NCBI GenBank assembly: GCA_005788585.1 | Contig: SYBY01000277.1 | Span: 1 to 8,164 of the forward strand | Length of the DNA: 8,164 nucleotides | From: Actinomycetota bacterium | GTDB taxonomy: Bacteria > Actinomycetota > Thermoleophilia > Solirubrobacterales > Solirubrobacteraceae | Direction: 5' to 3' | Part shown: piece by piece, positions 1 through 5,796 of the stretch | How the letters are laid out: every line of letters begins with the position of its first letter | Position numbering within the stretch: position 1 is the stretch's first letter | Translations under genes and position numbers: made by a program | The notes under the pieces: model-generated | The model's database searches: none | Seen by the model: only the letters and a program-made list of their open reading frames with translations | Told to the model about the DNA's origin: nothing

Positions 1-1
1 A

Positions 2-247
2 TGGTCGAAGACCACCGACCAGGTGATCGGCGGCAGCCAGCCGGGCATCACCCGGTACGAGGTCTTCGAGATGGACCGCTCGACGAGCGGCGACATCGCC
101 TACGACATCCTCGAGGTCATCGAGGCCGACAGCGTCGAGGCCTGGGAGAAGGTCAACGACTACCCCGCGATGAAGCCCGTCTACGAGCAGTGGCTGAAGA
201 TCGCGGACCCCGACTCGGTCAAGCTGCACTACGGCAGCGTCGTCTAG
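2..247 (+). CDS. C-terminal part of a small HapK-like / dimeric alpha-beta barrel protein (5' end outside window)
   Basis: The frame is open from the left edge without a convincing start and ends at TAG 245-247, so 81 codons of a C-terminus are visible. The text alternates strands and helices: a strand around ITRYEVFEM, another around YDILEVIEAD, a helix around SVEAWEKVNDYPAMKPVYEQWLKIADP, and a last strand at VKLHYGSVV. This pattern fits small ferredoxin-like dimeric barrel proteins of the REDY/HapK or Dabb type. A GTG at 23 could be a start, but it would give a truncated fold, and coding-like sequence continues upstream of it. The gene ends 4 nt before the hydantoinase ATG, so the two are very probably co-transcribed. 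The role is unknown. Family placement rests on remembered pattern and is tentative; that it is a real gene is more certain. Confidence 0.6.
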   Translation, partial: WSKTTDQVIGGSQPGITRYEVFEMDRSTSGDIAYDILEVIEADSVEAWEKVNDYPAMKPVYEQWLKIADPDSVKLHYGSVV

Positions 248-251
248 GTCG

Positions 252-1658
252 ATGCGCACGCTGGTACGCGGTGGCCGCGTGGTCACCGCGAGCGACGACT
301 ACCTCGCCGACGTCCTGATCGACGGCGAGCGCATCGCGCTCATCGGCGCGCACCTCGACGTCGCCGCGGACCGGGTCATCGAGGCCGCCGGCCGCTACGT
401 GCTGCCCGGCGGTGTCGACACGCACACGCACCTGGCCTCGCCGTCGGCGGGGACGGTGACGTGCGACGACTTCTTCACCGGCACCGTCGCCGCGGCGTTC
501 GGCGGGACGACGACGATCGTCGACTTCGCCACGCAGTTCGAAGGCGTGGCCTTCGAGGACGCCATCGCGACCTGGGAGGCCAACCGCGCGGGCAAGGCGG
601 TCGTCGACGTGGGCTTCCACCTGGCGGTCACGGATCTCGAGGGCGGCGGCGGACCCGACGCGCTGGCCGCGATGGTCGACGCGGGCGTGCCGAGCTGGAA
701 GCTCTTCATGGCCTACAAGGGCGCGATCATGGTCGGCGACGACGTGCTGCTGCGCGTCATGCAGACCGCCGCCGACGCGGGCGCGCTCGTGCTCGTCCAC
801 GCCGAGCACGGCGACGCGATCGACGTGCTCACCCGCCAGGCGCTGGCCGCCGGGCGCACGGGTCCCGAGCAGCACGCGCTGACGCGGCCGCCCGAGGCCG
901 AGGCGGAGGCGACGAACCGCGCCATCAACCTCGCCCGCATCGCGGGCTGCGACCTGTTCGTCGTGCACGTCTCCTGCGGCGAGGCGCTCGCGTCGATCCG
1001 CCGGGCGCGCGAGGCCGGCTGGCGCGTCTGGGCCGAGACGTGCCCGCAGTACCTGTTCTGCGACGAGTCGCAGCTGTCCGCGCCGGACTTCGAGGGGGCG
1101 AAGTACACCTTCTCCCCTCCCCCGCGCCACGTCTCCAACCAGCCGCTGCTGTGGCGCGCGCTGGCCGACGGCGCGCTCGATCAGCTGACGACCGACCACT
1201 GCCCGTTCCGCTTCGCCGACCAGAAGGCGATGGGCCGCGACGACTTCTCGAAGATCCCGAACGGGGCGCCGGGCATCGAGCAGCGCCTCGTCCTCGCCCA
1301 CCACTTCGGCGTCCGCGAGGGGCGCATCTCACTGCACCGCATGGTCGACCTGCTGAGTACGACGCCGGCCCGGCTGTTCGGCCTGGCGCCGCGCAAAGGC
1401 TCGATCGCCGTGGGCGCGGACGCCGACATCGTCGTGTTCGCTCCGGAGCGCGAGCTGGTGATCTCCGCGGCGACCCACCACTCCGCGGTGGACTACAACC
1501 TGTACGAGGGGACGACCGTCGTCGGCGCGCCCGAGACGGTGCTCGTCCGTGGCACCCCGGTCATCGAGGACGGACGGCTCACGGTCGGTCCCGGCCACGG
1601 GCGGTTCGTCGCACGCTCGCCCTTCGGGACCACGGCGATGGCCGGGGCGGCGGCATGA
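252..1658 (+). CDS. hydA: D-hydantoinase / dihydropyrimidinase
   Basis: This is a cytosolic cyclic amidohydrolase of 468 residues, the usual length, that opens dihydropyrimidine or 5-substituted hydantoin rings to N-carbamoyl amino acids. All binuclear-metal residues of the family are visible: His58 and His60 (DTHTHL), Lys150 for the carboxylated lysine (SWKLFMAYKG), His183 (VHAEHGD), His239 (VVHVSCG) and Asp315 (TTDHCPF). Tyr155, Ser288 (TFSPPP) and Asn337 (IPNGAPG) sit where D-hydantoinases bind the ring amide. ETCPQYL (262-268) and the C-terminal GSIAVGADADIV block of the small beta domain are also present. The ATG at 252 was chosen because it begins the standard MRTLVRGGRVV strand and lies 4 nt after the upstream stop; there is no strong Shine-Dalgarno, so translational coupling is likely. 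Its stop overlaps the next gene. The family is secure; whether the natural substrate is a dihydropyrimidine, a hydantoin or another ureide is open. Confidence 0.95.
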   Translation: MRTLVRGGRVVTASDDYLADVLIDGERIALIGAHLDVAADRVIEAAGRYVLPGGVDTHTHLASPSAGTVTCDDFFTGTVAAAFGGTTTIVDFATQFEGVAFEDAIATWEANRAGKAVVDVGFHLAVTDLEGGGGPDALAAMVDAGVPSWKLFMAYKGAIMVGDDVLLRVMQTAADAGALVLVHAEHGDAIDVLTRQALAAGRTGPEQHALTRPPEAEAEATNRAINLARIAGCDLFVVHVSCGEALASIRRAREAGWRVWAETCPQYLFCDESQLSAPDFEGAKYTFSPPPRHVSNQPLLWRALADGALDQLTTDHCPFRFADQKAMGRDDFSKIPNGAPGIEQRLVLAHHFGVREGRISLHRMVDLLSTTPARLFGLAPRKGSIAVGADADIVVFAPERELVISAATHHSAVDYNLYEGTTVVGAPETVLVRGTPVIEDGRLTVGPGHGRFVARSPFGTTAMAGAAA

Positions 1659-2077
1659 TCGAGCGACTGACCATCACCGCAGGCCCGTTCACCTTCGGCG
1701 CCCGCCTGGAGCTCGACGCTGCGCCGCGGACCTGCGCGGCCTTCGTCGCCCGCCTGCCGTTCGAGCAGCAGCTCGTCCATGTGCGCTGGAGCGGCGAGGC
1801 CTCGTGGATCCCGCTCGGCGACTTCGACTTCGACCTCGGCCCCGAGCACGCCACCAGCCATCCCGCACCGGGCGAGGTGCTGCTCTACCCCGGGCCGCTG
1901 AGCGAGACCGAGATCCTCCTGCCGTACGGGCCGACGCTGTTCTCCAGCGTCGTCGGCCAGCTCGCGGGCAACCACTTCCTCACGATCGACGAGGGCCTCG
2001 AGCATCTCCGCGACCTCGGCGTGCGCACCCGGTGGGAGGGCGCGCAGCCGATTCGCTTCACCGCCGCGTCAAGCTGA
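1655..2077 (+). CDS. DUF3830 family protein (cyclophilin-like fold)
   Basis: This is a 140-residue soluble protein with no signal peptide or membrane segment. Its start ATG at 1655 overlaps the hydantoinase stop as ATGA, so the two are translationally coupled. The order of blocks matches DUF3830: an N-terminal strand pair (LTITAGPFTFGARLELD), the APRTCAAFVARLPFEQQLVHVRWSGE segment with its TC.AF and RWSGE signatures (24-48), a middle LGPEHATSHPAPGEVLLYPG block (61-80), and a C-terminal GNHFLTIDEGLEHLRDLG helix region (105-122). Known members have a cyclophilin-like beta-barrel structure, but I know of no established activity. Coupling to a hydantoinase suggests a role in the same ureide pathway, for example binding or processing the substrate or product; this is inference. 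A long frame that runs through this gene from 461 is only a shadow of hydA; the true start is 1655. Confidence 0.85.
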   Translation: MIERLTITAGPFTFGARLELDAAPRTCAAFVARLPFEQQLVHVRWSGEASWIPLGDFDFDLGPEHATSHPAPGEVLLYPGPLSETEILLPYGPTLFSSVVGQLAGNHFLTIDEGLEHLRDLGVRTRWEGAQPIRFTAASS

Positions 2078-2125
2078 CCGCTACGCCCCGGCGGCCACCC
2101 GCCGTGGCGCGGGGCCGTAGAGCGG
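2078..2125. terminator. Candidate bidirectional terminator stem-loop without a U tract
   Basis: The stem-loop begins 1 nt after the DUF3830 stop. CTACG (2081-2085) pairs with CGTAG (2116-2120), CCCC (2086-2089) with GGGG (2111-2114), and GGCGG (2090-2094) with CCGCC (2099-2103) around a 4-nt loop. CCG 2078-2080 can extend the outer stem with CGG 2123-2125. No T run follows on either strand, so it is not a classic intrinsic terminator, though U-poor hairpins are proposed to act in actinobacteria. On the minus strand it forms the last codons and stop of the second hydantoinase. High GC makes chance hairpins common, but placement exactly at the convergence point supports a role. Confidence 0.4.
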
Positions 2126-3475
2126 GTCGGTGAACGGGCCGGTCGGCAGGAAGACCCCGGCGGCGCGGTCGTCCTCGAGCTCCCCGTCGCGCACGACGAC
2201 GCGACCACCGGCCATCGTCAGCCGCAGCGAGCCGCGGACCTCGCGCCCCTCATACAGCGAGTAGCCGGAGTTCGTGTGCTCGTGCGCGGCGCCGAGCGTG
2301 GTGAGGCCCGCCGGATCGACCAGGACCAGGTCGGCGTCGGCGCCCACGGCGATCGTCCCCTTGCGCCCGAACAGCCCGAACGCCCGTGCGGGGTTCTCGC
2401 ACAGCACCTCCACCAGCCGCGGCAGGGTGATCCGCCCGGTCAGCGCGCCGTCGAGCAGGATCGGCAGCATCGTCTCGATCGAGGGCGCGCCGAACCCCGC
2501 GTCCAGCAGCGGCGTGTCGCGCTCGGAGGCCAGCTTCTTCGGGACGTGGTCGGAGCCGACGGTCTGCAGCGTCCCGTCGGCCAGCCCGGCCCAGAGCGCC
2601 TCGTTGTCCGCGGCGGTCCGCAGCGGCGGGCCGATCTTCGCCAGCGCGCCGAACTGCCGGACCGCATCGCCGGTGAGCGCCAGGTACTGCGGGCACGTCT
2701 CGGCGATGAGCCACTGCCCGCGCGCCCGCGCCGCACGGACCGCCTCGAGCGCGCGCGCCGACGTCACGTGCACGATGAACACCGGCAGGTCGAGCGCCTC
2801 CGCGACCGCGGCGACGCGCTGGACCGCCTCGGCCTCCAGCACGTCGGGGCGGCTGGCCAGCAGCACGTCGACCGGGTCGTCGCCAAGCAGGCCGGCCCGC
2901 GCGTCGGTCTCCAGCACGTCGATCACTGGTCCGTTCTCGCAGTGCACCATGACCAGACCGCCGACATCCCGGGAGGCGCGCAGCACCGAGACGAGTGCCG
3001 CGTCGTCCGTCATCCAGCCCTGCGCGGCGTACGCGAGGAAGACCTTGAAGGACCGCACGCCGGTGGCCGCGACCGCGGGCATCTCGGCGACCTGCACGCC
3101 GGCATCGAACATGCCCGCGTGGATGGTGAAGTCCAGGACCGAGCCGGCCTCGTGGCGGTCGCGCAGGATCTGGACCTCTTCCAGCAGCGACGCGCCGGGA
3201 TGCGCGTAGGCGAACCCCATGATCGTGGTCACGCCGCCGAAGGCGCCGACGATCGACGTCTGCCGCGGGTCGTCGTGGTAGATCGGGTGGACGTGCTCGT
3301 CGATGATCCCCGGCAGCACGAGCAGGCCGTCGGCGTCGATCAGCTCGCTGGCCCGGGTCGCGGGGTCGACCTCGTCGCCCACGGCGACGATCCGCCCACC
3401 GGCGACCGCGACGTCGGCGCGCTGTTCCCCGGTCCCGGAGACCACGGTCCCCCCGCGCACGAGAACGTCGTACAT
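2081..3475 (-). CDS. Second hydantoinase / dihydropyrimidinase-like cyclic amidohydrolase
   Basis: This is a 464-residue cytosolic amidohydrolase, divergent from the D-hydantoinase facing it. Metal ligands are complete: His61 and His63 (DEHVHP), Lys144 (RSFKVFLAY), His178 (VMVHCEN), His236 (FIVHVTS) and Asp309 (GSDHVPKK). The ETCPQYL block (259-265) and C-terminal GTIAVGADADLVLVDP strand are present. The ring-binding positions differ: the segment equivalent to SPP reads KIGPPLR (280-286), and NGAPGIE is replaced by GAPSIETMLP (329-338). It therefore probably takes a different cyclic ureide or imide than HydA, perhaps an allantoin-like or dihydroorotate-like ring. ATG 3475 begins the family's MYDVLVRGG strand; the open frame extends to 3619, but that stretch is Arg/Pro-rich and unlike the family. 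The next in-frame candidate is GTG 3478. It has no Shine-Dalgarno of its own and appears coupled to a mini-ORF ending on its ATG. It is the last gene of the minus-strand operon. Confidence 0.92.
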   Translation of the reverse strand: MYDVLVRGGTVVSGTGEQRADVAVAGGRIVAVGDEVDPATRASELIDADGLLVLPGIIDEHVHPIYHDDPRQTSIVGAFGGVTTIMGFAYAHPGASLLEEVQILRDRHEAGSVLDFTIHAGMFDAGVQVAEMPAVAATGVRSFKVFLAYAAQGWMTDDAALVSVLRASRDVGGLVMVHCENGPVIDVLETDARAGLLGDDPVDVLLASRPDVLEAEAVQRVAAVAEALDLPVFIVHVTSARALEAVRAARARGQWLIAETCPQYLALTGDAVRQFGALAKIGPPLRTAADNEALWAGLADGTLQTVGSDHVPKKLASERDTPLLDAGFGAPSIETMLPILLDGALTGRITLPRLVEVLCENPARAFGLFGRKGTIAVGADADLVLVDPAGLTTLGAAHEHTNSGYSLYEGREVRGSLRLTMAGGRVVVRDGELEDDRAAGVFLPTGPFTDPLYGPAPRRVAAGA

Positions 3476-3504
3476 CACAGGCTTCGGGCGTTCAGCGGGG
3501 GCAT
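3475..3504 (-). CDS. Candidate nine-codon leader mini-ORF coupled to the second hydantoinase
   Basis: An ATG at 3504-3502 stands 6 nt after the best Shine-Dalgarno of the window (AAGGAAGG, 3518-3511). It opens a short frame encoding MPPLNARSL that stops at TGA 3477-3475. The last base of that stop is the A of the hydantoinase ATG (TGATG). Ribosomes loaded at the strong site would terminate exactly on the next start, a classic reinitiation arrangement. The peptide has no run of regulatory codons, so coupling rather than attenuation is the simpler role. An alternative is an indel in the read data that would put the Shine-Dalgarno in frame with the enzyme. Confidence 0.45.
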   Translation of the reverse strand: MPPLNARSL

Positions 3505-3510
3505 GACGGT

Positions 3511-3518
3511 CCTTCCTT
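3511..3518 (-). promoter_or_regulatory. Strong Shine-Dalgarno ahead of the mini-ORF and second hydantoinase
   Basis: The minus strand reads AAGGAAGG, 6 nt before ATG 3504 but 35 nt before the hydantoinase ATG at 3475. The distance to the latter is too long for direct initiation, which is why the mini-ORF matters for choosing the start. Confidence 0.6.
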
Positions 3519-3519
3519 C

Positions 3520-3540
3520 GTGACCGCACCGCGCGGTCAC
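3520..3540. promoter_or_regulatory. Perfect palindrome 8-5-8, candidate operator or mRNA hairpin
   Basis: GTGACCGC (3520-3527) and GCGGTCAC (3533-3540) are exact inverted repeats around a 5-bp spacer. The site ends 1 bp from the Shine-Dalgarno of the second hydantoinase transcript, in the gap between the MFS gene and that enzyme. As DNA it has the size of a dimeric regulator operator, and the IclR protein encoded in the same operon is the obvious candidate. As RNA it would form an 8-bp hairpin beside the ribosome site. No clear -35/-10 pair could be picked out in the gap, so an internal promoter is unproven. Confidence 0.45.
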
Positions 3541-3661
3541 TGCACCCGGGATGCTTGCGGCGCCGGCGCAACGGTCCCAGTGACGCCGAGGCCAATCCCG
3601 AGGGCCGGGCACCGTCCACGGAGTCCTGTCTGTGGCAGACCGTTGCATCACGTGGAAGACG

Positions 3662-5023
3662 TCAGGTCCCGGACCGCGCAGCGGCCCACGCCGCGGGCAT
3701 CGCCATGGCCGTCAGGACGCCGCACGCGATGGCCGCCGCCCCCAGAGAGGAGACATCCACGACGGCTCCGGCGACCGCCGCACCGGTCGCGCCACCGGTG
3801 ATGAAGATGAGGTTGAAGACCCCCATCGCCACCCCCCTGTCGGCGACCGGGACGAGCTCGGCGATCCGGTCGAGGATCGCCACCTGGGCCCCGGCGAACC
3901 CGGATGTCGCCGCCGCGAGGCCCGCGATGACGACGGCGGGTGTGTCGCCCGCGAACCCCGCAGCGCAGACGCCGGCCGCCGAGACGGCACCGAGCGCGAT
4001 CATGATCGCCTCCGCCGAGACGGACCCCCGCACCATGCCCACCAGCTGCGCCGTCGCCGCCGCGCACACCGCGGCGGGGAGCAGCAGCATGCCGACCTCG
4101 AGCGACGACCGCTCGACGTTCTCCGTCAGCAGCAGCGGCGCGACGAACCCCAGGCCGAGGAATCCCGCCATGAGCGCCGCGGCCGAGAGCGACAGCCACA
4201 CGAACACGCGGTTGCGGACGACCGCGAGCGGCAGGAAACCGGCCGGGACGCGGCGGACGTGGCGCGCCAGCGTGACGGCACTGCCGATCCCCGCGACCGC
4301 GACCAGCGCGACGATCACGGGCGCGATGCCGGTCGCCCGCGCCTGGAGCAGGACGAACGCCGCGACGCCGGTCGCCAGGACCAGTGAGGCGCCGGCCATG
4401 TCGAGGTGCCGGCCCGCGCCCGCCATCGGAGGCGCGGCCATGCGGGCCAGGGCCGGTGCCGCGATCAGCATGAGCACGCTCAGCGCCAGCGCTGCCCGCC
4501 AGCCCGCGATGGATTCGGCGGCCGCGCCCAGCACCGGCCCGGCGCCGAGCGTGAGCGCCGCCAGCGCGGTGAGCACCCCCAGGGCCCGTGCGCGCCCGGC
4601 CGGGTCGAGGCGTTGCGCCGGGACCGAGAACGCCACGATCGACAGGCCCGCGCCCGCCGCGCCCTGGAGGAACCGTCCGACGAGCAGCGTCGGCAGGGTC
4701 GGTGCGAGCAGGACGACCATCGTTCCCGCCACCGACGCCAGCGACGCCAGGACCACGACGCGCCTGCCGCCGTGCAGGTCGGCGAGCCTTCCCCAGACCG
4801 GCGTCGACACGCCGATCGCGAGCGAGAAGAGGGCGACGACCCACGCCGTCTGCGCAGTCGCGATCCCGAGCTCCGCCGCCACCTCGCGGCTGACGATCGG
4901 CGCGGCCGCAAGCCCCAGCCCGCTGGTTCCGGCGACGTAGCCGAGCAGCAGGCCGATGCGGGTCGGGCTCGGACCGGCGGGAACTGCGGGCGGCAGGGTC
5001 GCCGCCCGGGTGCGTGTCACCAC
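3662..5023 (-). CDS. MFS transporter, 14-TM DHA2-like
   Basis: This is an inner-membrane secondary transporter of 453 residues with about 14 hydrophobic segments, starting near residues 23-43 and ending near 428-448. Motif A of the superfamily lies between TM2 and TM3 (GRLADLHGGRR, 78-88), followed by RFLQGAAGAG in TM4 (117-126). An antiporter-type motif C lies in TM5 (GAGPVLGAAAESIAGWR, 160-176). The LLLTENVERSSLEVGMLLLP segment after TM9 is typical of the drug:H+ antiporter-2 group. Two consecutive GTG codons can serve as start: 5023, or 5020, the latter forming a GTGA overlap with the iclR stop. There is no good Shine-Dalgarno, so it is translationally coupled. DHA2 members usually export. 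Here, between an IclR gene and ureide-hydrolysing enzymes, it could import a ureide or export a product. The substrate cannot be predicted. Confidence 0.9.
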   Translation of the reverse strand: MVTRTRAATLPPAVPAGPSPTRIGLLLGYVAGTSGLGLAAAPIVSREVAAELGIATAQTAWVVALFSLAIGVSTPVWGRLADLHGGRRVVVLASLASVAGTMVVLLAPTLPTLLVGRFLQGAAGAGLSIVAFSVPAQRLDPAGRARALGVLTALAALTLGAGPVLGAAAESIAGWRAALALSVLMLIAAPALARMAAPPMAGAGRHLDMAGASLVLATGVAAFVLLQARATGIAPVIVALVAVAGIGSAVTLARHVRRVPAGFLPLAVVRNRVFVWLSLSAAALMAGFLGLGFVAPLLLTENVERSSLEVGMLLLPAAVCAAATAQLVGMVRGSVSAEAIMIALGAVSAAGVCAAGFAGDTPAVVIAGLAAATSGFAGAQVAILDRIAELVPVADRGVAMGVFNLIFITGGATGAAVAGAVVDVSSLGAAAIACGVLTAMAMPAAWAAARSGT

Positions 5024-5793
5024 GCGAGCGCACGTGGTTGCAGCCCGGCACCCGTCGCCCCGGAGAGCTCCTCGGCGGCGGTGAGCAGCGCGTCGAGCAG
5101 GCCGGCACGCATCCGCGCGCCGAGCCGCTCACGGTGGCCGATCACGCCGAGGCTGCGCGGGGCCTCACCGGGAGGGCCGGGGATCGCAGCGGCGTATGCG
5201 GCGACCCCGAGTTCCATCTCCTGGTCGCACACGGCGAACCCGCGGTCGCGCGTCGCGGCGAGATCGCGCAGGACGTCGTCCGCGGTCGGCAGCGTGTACG
5301 ACGTGAACTGCTCGAGGTGGATGCTCTCCAGCAGGCGCCGCGCCTCGTCCTCGGTGATGTGCGCGAGGATCGCCTTCGCCGCGGCGGACGCGTGCAGCGA
5401 CATGCGCCGGCCGAGCGGCACGCTGACGCTGATGCGGTGCGGCTCGGTCGTCTCCACCGAGCGCACGCACACCACCTGGCCGTCAGTGAGGTTGCTGAAG
5501 TAGAAGCACTCCTGCCAGTGGTCGCGCAGCTCGACCAGCACCGGATCGACGAGGCTCCCCCACCCGGCCGCGGGGCTCACCGACCCGGCGATGCGCACGA
5601 GGCCGAGCCCGGGACGCCACCGCTTCGTCGTATCGTTGCGCTCGACCATCGCCGAGGTCGCCAGCGAGCTGAGCAGCCGGTGGCAGGTCGCCGGCGCGAG
5701 GCCGGTCTGGCGCGACAGCTCGGACAGGGTCAGTCCCGCGGGCGCCTGGGCGACCGCCTGGAGGATGCTCACGGCGCGATCGATGGTCTGCAC
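5017..5793 (-). CDS. IclR-family transcriptional regulator
   Basis: This is a 258-residue DNA-binding protein of standard family length. An N-terminal winged helix-turn-helix occupies about residues 1-62: it opens with TIDRAVSILQAV, has the HTH at SELSRQTGLAPATCHRLLSSL (24-44), then a wing ending near RWRPG. The C-terminal effector domain (about 65-245) includes VPLGRRMSLHASAAAKAILA (126-145), the counterpart of the usual GxxxPLHATAxGKAxLA block, and RGFAVCDQEMELGVAAYAAAI (184-204). The GTG start at 5793 is supported by AGGAGG 8 nt upstream and by the family-typical first helix. It follows the M20 amidohydrolase by 3 nt and overlaps the MFS gene, so it is part of the enzyme operon and may regulate its own transcription. 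IclR proteins repress or activate catabolic operons in response to a pathway metabolite; the ligand here is unknown. Confidence 0.93.
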   Translation of the reverse strand: MQTIDRAVSILQAVAQAPAGLTLSELSRQTGLAPATCHRLLSSLATSAMVERNDTTKRWRPGLGLVRIAGSVSPAAGWGSLVDPVLVELRDHWQECFYFSNLTDGQVVCVRSVETTEPHRISVSVPLGRRMSLHASAAAKAILAHITEDEARRLLESIHLEQFTSYTLPTADDVLRDLAATRDRGFAVCDQEMELGVAAYAAAIPGPPGEAPRSLGVIGHRERLGARMRAGLLDALLTAAEELSGATGAGLQPRALAW

Positions 5794-5796
5794 GGG

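Noticed and set aside
219..1304. Long minus-strand open frame opposite hydA
   Set aside because: It is Arg/Val/Gly-rich with no recognisable fold and lies fully antisense to a hydantoinase with all catalytic residues; a high-GC shadow.
461..1654. In-frame upstream extension of the DUF3830 gene
   Set aside because: The extension is Arg/Gly-rich out-of-frame hydA sequence; the family start is the ATG at 1655.
264..1658. Blank entry in the findings list covering 264-1658
   Set aside because: It carries no claim and interest 0; no separate observation about hydA beyond the feature entry and the paralogue finding is intended.
3555..3571. TTGCG...CGCAA hairpin as terminator of the MFS transcript
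   Set aside because: The 5-bp stem with a mismatched GC interior and no U tract gives no real support for termination, and the downstream gene is probably in the same operon.
3476..3619. N-terminal extension of the second hydantoinase up to 3619
   Set aside because: The 48 extra residues are Arg/Pro-rich, unlike the family, and overlap the palindrome and Shine-Dalgarno; the family begins at MYDVLVRGG (3475).
3628..3640. Short inverted repeat GTCTG-TGG-CAGAC downstream of the MFS stop
   Set aside because: Arms of 5 bp are common by chance in this composition; there is no T run, no second copy, and it is too weak to call an operator or terminator.
3555..4940. 461-codon plus-strand frame opposite the MFS gene
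   Set aside because: It is composed mainly of Ala, Thr, Ser, Pro and Arg, as expected from the antisense of a GC-rich membrane-protein gene.
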